This document shows, one piece after another, positions 26,143 to 33,945 of a stretch of 64,000 nt of DNA. Position numbers and translations under genes: made by a program. The notes beneath the pieces were generated by a model. The model worked only from the letters and a program-made list of their open reading frames with translations, was not told the DNA's origin and did not search any database. Numbering within the stretch: the first letter of the stretch is position 1; each line of letters starts with the position of its first letter. The DNA comes from Amycolatopsis mediterranei. GTDB taxonomy: Bacteria > Actinomycetota > Actinomycetes > Mycobacteriales > Pseudonocardiaceae. The stretch spans positions 9,112,334-9,176,333 of the forward strand of contig NZ_CP100416.1 in assembly GCF_026017845.1 (NCBI RefSeq), given 5' to 3'.

Positions 26143-27107
26143 GGGTATAGCCGCACCATTTCGCGGATCGTCTTTCCCATGTGCGCCACCAGTTCCGCGG
26201 GCGCCAGCACCTGTGCGTCCGCGCCGAGCCGCAGCAGCCCGGCCGCCGCGTGGGCCACGCTTTCCAGCGGGACTTCCGCGCGCTGCCAGCCTTCGGCGTC
26301 CGCGGGTTCGAGAGTGCGTTCCGCAAGCCGCGCCGCTCGCGGGCCGAGGATGTCCGGCAGGGCGGCGATCCCGGCGGGCGACAGGCGCACGACGGCGGTC
26401 TCCCCTTCTTCGCTCTTCTCGTACCGTTCGACGTGCGCGCGCCAGAAATCCGCCAGGTCGAAGCCGTCCGGCCGGGTGAAGTGCTCGTCGAGCGCCCGGA
26501 ACTCCTCGATGTTGCCGACGCGGTAGGTCCGCGGCCGCGGCCCGGCGACCAGGTACCAGACGCCGGCCTTGAGGACCAGGCCGAGCGGGTGCAGCCGCCG
26601 CGTCACGACACCGGGCGACGGCGACCAGCGGCGGTACCGGACCTCGACGACCTGGTCCTGCCACAGCGCCTCCGCGGCCGCGAGCAGCTGCGGCACCGGA
26701 TCCGCTTCGCGGTACCAGCCGGGTGCGTCGAGGTGGAACCGCTGCCGGATCCGCACCGACGCGGCGCGGTACGGCGTCGGCAGCGCGGCCATCAGCTTGA
26801 GCTCGGCGGCCGCCACCTGGGCACCCAGCCCCAGCTCGGCCGCCGGTTGCGGCAGCCCGGTGAGGAACAGGGACCCGGCTTCGCCCTCGGTCAGCCCGGT
26901 CAGCCGGGTCCGGTAGCCGTCCATCAGCTGGTAGCCGCCGTTCGGGCCGCCTTCGGCGTAGATCGGGACACCGGAAGCGGCGAGCGCTTCGACGTCCCGG
27001 TACACCGTCCGCGCGGTGACGCCGAGCTCCGCAGCCAGCCGGGCGGCGCTCATCCTCCCCCGGTTCTGCAGCAACAGCAGCAGGGACACCAGCCGGCTCG
27101 CGCGCAC
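26139..27107 (-). CDS. WYL-domain HTH regulator (YafY/DeoR-like)
   Basis: 322 residues from the GTG at 27107. An N-terminal HTH_11 domain (SLLLLLQNRGRMSAARLAAE ... TARTVYRDVEAL), then a WYL domain with LVLKAGVWYLVAG and the WCX tail. WYL regulators sense ligands, in some cases nucleic acids, and often repress a divergent neighbour. The frame continues to a TTG at 27137, which lies inside a 13-bp palindrome, so the longer form is possible. The divergent gene encodes a small DUF1579-like protein, a common genomic pairing. Confidence 0.88.
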   Translation of the reverse strand: MRASRLVSLLLLLQNRGRMSAARLAAELGVTARTVYRDVEALAASGVPIYAEGGPNGGYQLMDGYRTRLTGLTEGEAGSLFLTGLPQPAAELGLGAQVAAAELKLMAALPTPYRAASVRIRQRFHLDAPGWYREADPVPQLLAAAEALWQDQVVEVRYRRWSPSPGVVTRRLHPLGLVLKAGVWYLVAGPRPRTYRVGNIEEFRALDEHFTRPDGFDLADFWRAHVERYEKSEEGETAVVRLSPAGIAALPDILGPRAARLAERTLEPADAEGWQRAEVPLESVAHAAAGLLRLGADAQVLAPAELVAHMGKTIREMVRLYP

Positions 27108-27123
27108 CCGGCGAAGTCTGCCA

Positions 27124-27154
27124 GCTACCACTGACAAAAGATGTCAGTGGTAGC
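27124..27154. promoter_or_regulatory. Perfect 13-bp inverted repeat between the WYL gene and its divergent partner
   Basis: GCTACCACTGACA at 27124-27136 and TGTCAGTGGTAGC at 27142-27154 with a 5-nt centre. It lies 17 bp before the start of the downstream gene and just upstream of the chosen WYL start. Very likely the WYL operator controlling both directions. Confidence 0.75.
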
Positions 27155-27171
27155 ACCCCAGGATCACCGCC

Positions 27172-27621
27172 ATGAACGACTTCGACTTCTTCATCGGCTC
27201 CTGGACCGTGACCAACCGGCGGCTCGCCGAGCCGCTCACCGGCAGCGACGACTGGGCCGTCTTCCCCGGCACGAGCACCTGCCAGTCCCTCTTCGAGGGC
27301 GGCGGCAACCTGGACGAAATCGTCTTCCCGACCCTGGGCTTCCGCGGCTGCACCCTCCGGCTCTTCGACGTCGAGCGCGAGGAGTGGTCGCTGTACTGGG
27401 CCAGCAGCCGGAACGGGCTGCTCCAGCCGCCGATCGTCGGCACCTTCGACGGCGACCGCGGCGACTTCTACGGCGACGACACCTACGAAGGAGCCCCGAT
27501 CAAGGTCCACTACGCCTGGACGGGCACGACCACCGCGACCCCGCGGTGGCAGCAGGCGTTCTCGGCCGACGACGGGCGGACCTGGGAAACCAACTGGGTC
27601 ATGGAGTTCGCCCGCGCCTGA
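27172..27621 (+). CDS. DUF1579-like small protein under WYL control
   Basis: 149 residues, acidic, no signal peptide. It begins MNDFDFFIGSWTVTNRRLAE, matching the DFDFxxGxWxVxxRR start of small lipocalin-like beta-barrel proteins (DUF1579 group). A second conserved stretch is LRLFDVEREEWSLYWASS, and the end is WETNWVMEFAR. Members may bind a small ligand; none that I know is well characterised. AGGA eight bases before the ATG. It sits 17 bp from a perfect palindrome shared with the divergent WYL regulator, so expression is probably repressed until a ligand appears. Confidence 0.75.
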   Translation: MNDFDFFIGSWTVTNRRLAEPLTGSDDWAVFPGTSTCQSLFEGGGNLDEIVFPTLGFRGCTLRLFDVEREEWSLYWASSRNGLLQPPIVGTFDGDRGDFYGDDTYEGAPIKVHYAWTGTTTATPRWQQAFSADDGRTWETNWVMEFARA

Positions 27622-27641
27622 GGGGACACCGTTTCGGGTGC

Positions 27642-27687
27642 TTGACACTGCGTCGCGTATGGCGCACGTTGTTGCCGAAGACGCAAC
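27642..27687 (+). promoter_or_regulatory. Promoter and IclR-type operator before the flavoenzyme gene
   Basis: TTGACA at 27642-27647, a 17-bp spacer and a weak CACGTT at 27665-27670. It is followed directly by the perfect palindrome GTTGC-N7-GCAAC at 27671-27687, where a repressor would block initiation. The palindrome has the same form as the half-sites around the iclR start. Confidence 0.6.
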
Positions 27688-27708
27688 CTCGCCCGGAGGG
27701 ACCCGCGA

Positions 27709-29760
27709 ATGGCAGCACGCCCCCGGGTGGTCGTCGTCGGCGCCGGCCTGCTCGGCTGCGCGCTCGCCGACGAGCTGACCGAGCGCGGCTGGACCGACGT
27801 CACCGTCCTCGGCGACGACGAGGACGACCACCCGGGCCTGGTGTTCCGCACCCACGCCGACCGCACGCTGACGGCGTTGGCCGAGTACACCGTCGAGAAG
27901 TACAGCGGGCTCGACGGCCAGTGGTGCTTCAACCCGGTCGGCAGCCTCGAAATCGCGACGTCGCCGGAGCGGCTCGAGGACCTGAAGCAACACCACGGCT
28001 GGGCGACGTCGTGGGGCGTGCGCGGCTACCTGCGCACGCCCCACGAGTGCGCCGACCTGCACCCGCTGCTCGACGAAGCCCGGGTTCTCGGCGGCTTCCA
28101 CGTCCCCGGCGACGGGCTGCTGCACGCGCCACGCGCGGCGCAGGCCCAGGCGCGGCGGGCCAAGGCCCGGGGAGCCCGGTTCGCCGCCGGGGAGGTCACG
28201 GCGATCGAGCGCAGCGGCGGGCGCGTCACCGGCGTCGCCACCGCGGCCGGGCGGTTCCGCGCCGACGTCGTCGTGTCGTGCGCCGGCGAGCTCACCGGCC
28301 TGGACCTTCCGCGAGTGCCGCTGACCCACGAGTACCTGCTGACGTCGCCGTTGCCGGAGCTGGCCGGGCACAACGACGAACACGTGCAGGCCGGCAAGCC
28401 CGTGCTGCGCCACCTCGACACCGGGATGTACGTCCGCGAGCACGTCGACCGGCTCGGCATCGGCGTGACCGCGGACGGCGGCCTCCTGCCCGCACTCCGC
28501 GGCGCCGAGGCCGGAACCACCACGACGGTGACGCTGCCCGGCACCCCGGACGGGCGGCCGCTGCTGGGCGAACACCCGGACATCGACGGATTCTGGGTCG
28601 CCGAAGCCGTCCGGCCCGAGCACTCCGCCGGTGTCGCGCGCGAACTGGCGCGCTGGCTCGTCGACGGGCAGCCGTCGCTCGCTCTGCACGGCTGCGACCT
28701 CGCCCGGTTCGCGCGGTTCTCTCGGTTCTCTTCGGAGCCGGTGCGCACCAGCCCCTTCCACGAACGGCAGATCGCGCTGGGTGCGCACTTCGGTTCGGCG
28801 GACGGCTGGGCGCGGCCGGAACGCTATTCGACCGAGGTCGCCGCCGAAGCGGCCGTCACCCGCGAACGCGTCGCGATGTTCGACCTGACGTCCGAGCCCC
28901 GGCTGGCCGTCACCGGCCCCGGGGCGCTGCCGTTCCTGCAGGCCATGACGACGAGCGACCTCGCCGCGGCGCCGGGCACGGTGACCACCACGCTGCTGCT
29001 CGGCGAGGACGGCGGCGTCCGCGGCCGGCTGACCGTGGCCCGCCTCGGCGACGAGCGGTTCCACGTCGGCGCCGGCGGCCGCGTCGATTTCGCCTGGCTG
29101 CGAAGGCATCTCCCGCGCGACGGCACGGTGCAGATCCACGAGACCACCTCCGGCACGTGCTGCCTGGGCCTGTGGGGACCGCTGGCCGGCGAAGTCCTCC
29201 CTGGACTGTCCACAACGGACTTATCCGCTGAAGAGACCTACGCCGGGGACGTCCCGATTGTCGCCTTGCGACTGTCCACAGTGGGCGAACCGGGCTGGGA
29301 ACTGCACACGACGGCGGATTTCGGGCGCCGCCTGTGGGACACGCTCCGGGACCGCGGCGTGGCCGTCGCCGGCCACCAGGCCCTCGCCGGCCTGCGGCTC
29401 GAGGCCGGCGTCACGACACCCGGCGTCGACTTCACCACCGAGCACGATCCCTACGAAGCCGGGCTGGATTCCGCGGTCCGGCTGGACAAGGGCTACTTCC
29501 TCGGCCGCGACGCGCTGGCGGGCCGGTCGGCGGCAACGGTGAGCCGGCGGCTGACCCGGCTGACGACCGGCGCGGTCGTCGGAAGCGGCGATCCCGTCTA
29601 CATCGACGGCCGCCCGGCCGGGTACGTCACCAGCGCCGGGTACGGCCACACCGCGGGCCGAGCCATCGCCTACGGCTGGCTTCCCGTGGAGTACAGCCGG
29701 CCGGGGACACCGGTGCAGGTCGGGCACTTCGGCACGCGCGTCCCGGGGAGGGTGGCCTGA
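27709..29760 (+). CDS. FAD-dependent oxidoreductase fused to a GcvT folate domain (DMGDH/sarcosine dehydrogenase-like)
   Basis: 683 residues. An N-terminal DAO-type FAD domain (VVVVGAGLLGCALADEL, then CAGELTG and GVTADGGLLP), a linker, then an aminomethyltransferase (GcvT) half beginning near residue 370 with VTRERVAMFDLTSEPRLAVT and ending in a GCV_T_C barrel. Enzymes of this plan oxidise N-methyl groups of dimethylglycine or sarcosine and pass the one-carbon unit to tetrahydrofolate. The FAD-domain substrate pocket is not diagnostic. GGAGGG precedes the ATG. A GTTGC palindrome upstream links it to the nearby IclR regulator. The exact amine is inferred, not shown. Confidence 0.85.
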   Translation: MAARPRVVVVGAGLLGCALADELTERGWTDVTVLGDDEDDHPGLVFRTHADRTLTALAEYTVEKYSGLDGQWCFNPVGSLEIATSPERLEDLKQHHGWATSWGVRGYLRTPHECADLHPLLDEARVLGGFHVPGDGLLHAPRAAQAQARRAKARGARFAAGEVTAIERSGGRVTGVATAAGRFRADVVVSCAGELTGLDLPRVPLTHEYLLTSPLPELAGHNDEHVQAGKPVLRHLDTGMYVREHVDRLGIGVTADGGLLPALRGAEAGTTTTVTLPGTPDGRPLLGEHPDIDGFWVAEAVRPEHSAGVARELARWLVDGQPSLALHGCDLARFARFSRFSSEPVRTSPFHERQIALGAHFGSADGWARPERYSTEVAAEAAVTRERVAMFDLTSEPRLAVTGPGALPFLQAMTTSDLAAAPGTVTTTLLLGEDGGVRGRLTVARLGDERFHVGAGGRVDFAWLRRHLPRDGTVQIHETTSGTCCLGLWGPLAGEVLPGLSTTDLSAEETYAGDVPIVALRLSTVGEPGWELHTTADFGRRLWDTLRDRGVAVAGHQALAGLRLEAGVTTPGVDFTTEHDPYEAGLDSAVRLDKGYFLGRDALAGRSAATVSRRLTRLTTGAVVGSGDPVYIDGRPAGYVTSAGYGHTAGRAIAYGWLPVEYSRPGTPVQVGHFGTRVPGRVA

Positions 29761-29788
29761 CGCACTGGGGCAGTTCGACGCGGCGCGG

Positions 29789-30442
29789 CTACTGGCCCAG
29801 CAGCGTCGTCGCCAGCGCTTCGAGGTCCACGCCCGCAACGCCGTCCAGGACGTGCCACGGCGCGAGCCAGCCCGTCGCGGCCAGCTCGTCGTAGACGGCC
29901 GCGCACCGCCGCTGCAGGCCGTCGTCGGTTTCGAAGGCGTCGCGCTCCCGGCCGGTCTCGGTCTCCGCACGGCGTTCGGCGCGCTCGGCCGCGACCGCCG
30001 GAGCGACGCGCAGCAGCAGGTGCGCGTCCGGGCGGGGCAGGCCGAAGCGGTCGACCTCGAGCTCCCACACCCACTTCACGACTTCGCCGGCCGCGTCCTG
30101 CCGCAGGCGCGCGGCCGCGTACGCGGCGTTGGAGGCGACGTACCGGTCGAGCAGGACGACGTCGTGCGCGTCCCGCAGCTCGCGGATGCGGTCCGCGGCG
30201 CCGCTGCGGTCCAGCGCGTAGAGCATCGCCATGCCGTACACCGAATCGGCGAGGTCGCCGTGCCCGCGGTGCAGCGCCTCGCGGACGAGGTCCGCGTGCA
30301 CGCTCTCGCCGTAGCGCGGGAACGCCAGCGACGTCACGCTCGCACCCTTGGCGCCGAGCGCCGCCGTCAGCCCGTCGGTCAGCGTGCGCTTGCCCGCGCC
30401 GTCGAGCCCTTCGATGACCACCAGTCGACCCACGAGCGTCAC
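29789..30442 (-). CDS. tmk: Thymidylate kinase
   Basis: 217 residues. P-loop GLDGAGKRT (about 12-20), the DR motif LLDRYVASNAAY, and the actinobacterial FPRYGESVHADLVREALHRG segment. It phosphorylates dTMP to dTDP. The sequence follows mycobacterial Tmk closely. GTG at 30442 or GTG at 30433 could start; the first is given. In M. tuberculosis it stands between mtrA and sahH. Here it is flanked on both sides by accessory genes but keeps strand and order. It ends 28 bp from the convergent flavoenzyme gene. Confidence 0.93.
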   Translation of the reverse strand: MTLVGRLVVIEGLDGAGKRTLTDGLTAALGAKGASVTSLAFPRYGESVHADLVREALHRGHGDLADSVYGMAMLYALDRSGAADRIRELRDAHDVVLLDRYVASNAAYAAARLRQDAAGEVVKWVWELEVDRFGLPRPDAHLLLRVAPAVAAERAERRAETETGRERDAFETDDGLQRRCAAVYDELAATGWLAPWHVLDGVAGVDLEALATTLLGQ

Positions 30443-30559
30443 AGTACTGATCCGGCCAAAGGTAGGCCGATCCCCCGCGCCGCACGCAACCGTTGCTACG
30501 AAGTCATTCGGCCGTGACTGTGGTCGGATCAGTACCGATCAGCACAGTAACGGTGGTGG

Positions 30560-30603
30560 ACCGGCGGGCTCGGTGGAAGGGGATCGACGCCGAGCCCGCC
30601 GGT
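30560..30603 (-). terminator. Hairpin terminator of the protease operon
   Basis: A perfect 14-bp inverted repeat (ACCGGCGGGCTCGG / CCGAGCCCGCCGGT) with a 16-nt loop, five bases beyond the stop codon at 30608. Confidence 0.7.
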
Positions 30604-30607
30604 TCGT

Positions 30608-31363
30608 CTAGGCGGCGTGCCGCCGCAGGTGGAGCACGTAGCCGGCGCCGCTGACCGCGAGCACGCCGACGAGGATCAGCAGCGGCACCCAGCCGGTGTC
30701 GTGGCCGGACGGCGCCGGGCCGCCGTCGCCGCGGGGCATCACCTGGGACGTCGCGTCGAAGCCGCCGGCCTCGCCGTCTCGGGCGTAGACCGAACCGGGG
30801 AGCTTGTCGGCGTAGCGGTTTCCGACGGTCTGCTGGTAGCCGGCGACGGTGACGGCCGTGTTCTCGGTCAGCGACGTGACCCGGCCGTCGCGGACCGCGT
30901 ACCAGGCGTCGACCTGCGGTTCGTGCAACAGCTGGGCGCCCGCGGGCAGCTTGCGGGCGTACTCGCCTTCGACGTCACCCGAGGCGATGTTGCCGACCTG
31001 CCAGGTGCCGTCCGCGGCGCGGACCGACCAGAGCGTCGCGGTCCGGCCGTCGGAGGCGCGCGCGGGGATCGCGAAGTAAGCGAAGTCACCTGGCGCCGCG
31101 TCGGGCTTGCCCGCGACGAAGTCCGGCGAAAGCTCGTACACGGCGTAGGCGTCCGGCGCGATCCGGACCGAAACCGGCCCCTGGGCGCCCGGCGCCTGGG
31201 CGAAGAACCGGACGAGGACGTCCTGGAACCCCGCGGCCGCGTCGTGCGCCGCGGAGGCATCGGCGCTGCTGATGCCGGCGGCCTGGGCCGCGCCTGACAC
31301 CGGAGCCGTCATCAGCAGCGCCGCGCCGGTCAGCACGGCGAGCACGAGCGCCCGCCTGCTCAT
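30608..31363 (-). CDS. Exported membrane-anchored protein coupled to a papain-like protease
   Basis: 251 residues. N-terminal signal peptide (MSRRALVLAVLTGAALLMTA, cleavage near AQAAG) and one C-terminal transmembrane helix (WVPLLILVGVLAVSGAGYVL) ending in RRHAA, so the bulk faces outward. The extracellular part has no named domain that I recognise; it contains SVRIAPDAYAVYEL and IPARASDGRTATLWSV. Its ATG overlaps the stop of the secreted cysteine protease gene (ATGA). The pair may form a surface complex in which this protein retains, activates or receives the protease. No function is claimed. Confidence 0.8.
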   Translation of the reverse strand: MSRRALVLAVLTGAALLMTAPVSGAAQAAGISSADASAAHDAAAGFQDVLVRFFAQAPGAQGPVSVRIAPDAYAVYELSPDFVAGKPDAAPGDFAYFAIPARASDGRTATLWSVRAADGTWQVGNIASGDVEGEYARKLPAGAQLLHEPQVDAWYAVRDGRVTSLTENTAVTVAGYQQTVGNRYADKLPGSVYARDGEAGGFDATSQVMPRGDGGPAPSGHDTGWVPLLILVGVLAVSGAGYVLHLRRHAA

Positions 31364-31962
31364 CGGGCGATCCCGGTGAGCGTGTGCGTCCAGGTGAAGG
31401 ACGAATTCTGCGTGTAGTAGCCGTAGGTCGACCAGTTGTAGCGCTTGGCCGGGCCGGGGTCGCCCCAGAACACCCAGTCGCCGCGGGTGTCGTAGCCGTA
31501 GAGGACGTGCACGTGGCCGCCGCCCGAGTTCCAGCCGATCCGGGTCTCGACCGGCTGGTTCGCGGCGGTCTGCGTCCGGACGTCGGCGTAGGAGATGCGG
31601 CGGTCGAGGTAGCGGCCCGGCGAGCTGAAGCCGAGCCGGGCGAAGGCGCGCTGCGGGTCGGCGAGGGTGCCGGGGAGGTTCGCGCAGTCCGAGCCGGTCG
31701 CGCCGGTGACATCGATCACGCCGGTCTCGCCGTGGGCGAGCTGGCAGAACCGCGTCTGGCTGACGACCGCGCCGTGGTAGGCGGCGATGGTGTTGCCCGC
31801 GCCGGCCCAGCACCACTGGTTCTTCTGCTGGAGCTGCAGGACGATCTGGTTCCGGTAGGTCGACGGCACTCCGGGCGCGGCTCCGGCAGCGGCCGGCGCG
31901 ACCAGGCACAACAGCAGGCTCACGGCCAGTACGGCGTGGACCTGGCTCGACTTCACCAGCAC
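31360..31962 (-). CDS. Secreted papain-like cysteine protease (C70/C39-like)
   Basis: 200 residues with a signal peptide (to about AAGAAPG). The mature protein has the papain-like signature QKNQWCWAGAGNTIAAYHG, where Cys is the nucleophile, the histidine in NSGGGHVHVLYGYD and an acidic/amide residue in VFWGDPGP. This resembles AvrRpt2-type C70 and other bacteriocin-processing-like peptidases. GGAGG six bases before the GTG at 31962. It is translationally coupled to a membrane-anchored partner. Likely targets are cell-surface or environmental proteins; none can be named. Confidence 0.83.
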   Translation of the reverse strand: MLVKSSQVHAVLAVSLLLCLVAPAAAGAAPGVPSTYRNQIVLQLQQKNQWCWAGAGNTIAAYHGAVVSQTRFCQLAHGETGVIDVTGATGSDCANLPGTLADPQRAFARLGFSSPGRYLDRRISYADVRTQTAANQPVETRIGWNSGGGHVHVLYGYDTRGDWVFWGDPGPAKRYNWSTYGYYTQNSSFTWTHTLTGIAR

Positions 31963-32146
31963 AGATGGCCTCCTGTGGAGGAGTGGGCGAACCAGCGGTG
32001 GTCACAACGGTGAACAACGCGGTCACAAGGAGCAAGAACGCCATCCGGAGGAACGGACCGTTCCGGGGCACAGCCGGAACGCGGAACGCTCACCTCAACG
32101 AGGCCAACCACCCTGAACGGGGGTCGGCACGGCCACTCTACGCTGC

Positions 32147-32172
32147 TACCGTGAACGTTCCGCGGTGTTCAC
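32147..32172 (+). promoter_or_regulatory. -10 box and GTGAAC-N10-GTTCAC palindrome before the HTH gene
   Basis: TACCGT at 32147-32152 overlaps the inverted repeat GTGAAC (32151-32156) / GTTCAC (32167-32172). The palindrome would cover the transcription start, consistent with repression by the downstream HTH protein. No clear -35 box. Confidence 0.45.
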
Positions 32173-32209
32173 GCCCAGCGCACACACTGGTCGGGTGAAG
32201 GGACGAGCG

Positions 32210-33208
32210 GTGGCACAAGACGGGAACCTCCCACTGATCATCGATGGCGCCCGCACGACCCGGGCATCGGTCGCCGAACTGCCCAAAGAGCTGACCGAGG
32301 CACTCCGCACCGGCGAGTTCCACCACGCCCTCCGGCTGGCGATCGCCTACCGCGGGCTGTCGCTGGCCCGGCTGCGCGCCCACCTCGCGCTGCGCGGGGT
32401 CCAAATCGGACAGTCGACGCTGAGTTACTGGCAACGCGGGCTGCGTCAGCCCGAGGTGCCGAAGGCGCTGCCGGCGGTCCGGGCCCTGGAATCGGTCCTC
32501 CAGCTGCCCGCGGACGCCCTGGTGGTGCTGATCGGGCCGCGACTGGTCCGCCGCGGCCACCAGCCGGCGGCGTCGTTCCACGACCTGCGTTCCGGTGACA
32601 TGGGGTCGATCGTCGAGGACCTCCTGGCCGAGCTGGGCGCGTACCCGTCGTCGAACCACTACAACGCGGACCTGGAGCTGCTGTCGGTCCACGACACGAT
32701 CACGTTCGACGCGGAGCACCGCCAGGTCAGCCTGCGCACGCGCTTGGTGACGCGCGCCCGCCGCCACGGCCCGGACCGGTACCTGACGGTGTACAACGGC
32801 GACCCGGGCTGCCGCATCGACGACGTCGAGCTGATCACGGACGAGGGCTGCCGCGTGGGCCGGATGCGCCGCAACCCGGACGCGGACACGATGGCAACGG
32901 AGCTGCTGTTCGACCGCAAGCTGGCCGAGGGCGACATCCACGTGTTCTGCTTCGAGGTCCGCGACGACTCCGGCTCGGCGTCCCCGGGGTACTACCGGAT
33001 GCTGCGGGATCGCTGCGCGAGCTACCTGGTCCAGCTGCGGTTCGACCGCAACGCGCTGCCGGCCCGCTGCACCCGCCAGGTCCGCGCCCGCGACGACGCC
33101 CTCCCGGTGGTGGCGGAGGAACTGGCCTGCGACATGGGCGGAGTGAGCAGCGCCTTCTTCAGCGACGCGGGTCCCGGCTTGGCCGGCGTCGCGGTGGAGT
33201 GGAACTGA
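32210..33208 (+). CDS. HTH (XRE-like) transcription regulator
   Basis: 332 residues from the GTG at 32210, with GAAGGGA at good spacing. The N-terminal third holds a helix-turn-helix of XRE type (ALRLAIAYRGLSLARLRAHL ... QSTLSYWQRGLRQP). The large C-terminal part, with LEVLSVHD-like and YLTVYNGDPGCRIDDVELI stretches, resembles an actinobacterial family of single-HTH regulators of unknown ligand. It is divergent from the secreted protease operon, which may be its target. Upstream in-frame GTG and ATG codons lack support. Confidence 0.8.
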   Translation: MAQDGNLPLIIDGARTTRASVAELPKELTEALRTGEFHHALRLAIAYRGLSLARLRAHLALRGVQIGQSTLSYWQRGLRQPEVPKALPAVRALESVLQLPADALVVLIGPRLVRRGHQPAASFHDLRSGDMGSIVEDLLAELGAYPSSNHYNADLELLSVHDTITFDAEHRQVSLRTRLVTRARRHGPDRYLTVYNGDPGCRIDDVELITDEGCRVGRMRRNPDADTMATELLFDRKLAEGDIHVFCFEVRDDSGSASPGYYRMLRDRCASYLVQLRFDRNALPARCTRQVRARDDALPVVAEELACDMGGVSSAFFSDAGPGLAGVAVEWN

Positions 33209-33231
33209 CCGCCCACCACCCCGATGACTCC

Positions 33232-33519
33232 GATGCCCCGCTGATCACACGAGATGCCCCCCTGATCACGTGAGATGCCCCTCCGGTCACACGTGATGCC
33301 CCTCCGGTCACGGGTGATGCCCGCTTGAGCACGATCGGCTCATGTACCTGAAGGGTCGGCCTCCGCACCTGGAGGGTCGGGCCGCGTGACCGGGAACGAG
33401 ACTCGCGTGATTGGGGACGTGACTCGCGCGACCGGGGCGCGACTCGACGGGCATCTCGCGTGACTGGGCGGGCGACTCGCGTGATTGGGCGGGCATCTCA
33501 CGTGACTGGCGGGGCATCG
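33232..33519. repeat. 21-bp repeat cluster B containing both unit types
   Basis: Forward units start at 33232, 33253, 33274, 33295 and 33316 (GATGCCCC...TCAC). A 7-bp break follows, then two units of the second type (GTACCTGAAGGGTCGGCCTC at 33344 and GCACCTGGAGGGTCGGGCCG at 33365), then inverted first-type units at 33386, 33407, 33428, 33460, 33481 and 33502. All but one short spacer are in 21-bp steps. It fills the whole gap between the convergent HTH and yjdF genes. Confidence 0.85.
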
Positions 33520-33945
33520 CTAGTGGCCGCGGTGCTTGGCGCGGGCCTTGGCCCGCGCCAAGGCCCGGCGGCGGGTGGCCTCGGTGGCCGCGCGGCGCTT
33601 GCGGGCCGCTTTGTTCTCGGCCGCTCGTTGGGTGACCGCGTCGCGCAGGGCGCGCTGGGCGGCCGTCCCGATGCCCTCGTCGTCCTGGGCCTTCTTCGCC
33701 AGCTTCGCGAGACGCTTGGCGTTGAGCCGGGCGGTCGGCCGCTGCTCGGCGGGGGTCGGCGGGGCCGCGCGGGCTTCGTCGGCCAAGCGGGCGAAGCCGC
33801 GGCCGGCGGCGAACGCCGACAGCTCGGCGTTGGTGGGCTCGGCGCCGAAGATGTGGCGCGCCGCCCGAACCAGGCCGTCTTCGTGGATTTCGTAGACGCC
33901 GATCCAGAACCGGCCGTCGTGGTACAGCGTGAACACCCCGCGCAT
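33520..33945 (-). CDS. yjdF: YjdF family protein (DUF2992)
   Basis: 141 residues. The N-terminus MRGVFTLYHDGRFWIGVYEI and ARHIFGAEPTNAEL match the YjdF/DUF2992 family. The C-terminal half is rich in Arg, Lys and Ala (RLNAKRLAKLAKKAQ, KAARKRRAATEATRRR), typical of the family and suggestive of nucleic-acid binding. In Firmicutes yjdF is controlled by an azaaromatic-compound riboswitch; its protein function is not established. Here GGAGG lies eight bases before the ATG, but the site is embedded in a strong leader stem (33946-33995), so translation is likely conditional. Its stop codon abuts repeat cluster B. Confidence 0.87.
   Translation of the reverse strand: MRGVFTLYHDGRFWIGVYEIHEDGLVRAARHIFGAEPTNAELSAFAAGRGFARLADEARAAPPTPAEQRPTARLNAKRLAKLAKKAQDDEGIGTAAQRALRDAVTQRAAENKAARKRRAATEATRRRALARAKARAKHRGH

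Noticed and set aside
25300..29139. Very long minus-strand frame over the IclR-flavoenzyme region
   Set aside because: Antisense to several well-supported genes and without domain motifs. A shadow of high G+C.
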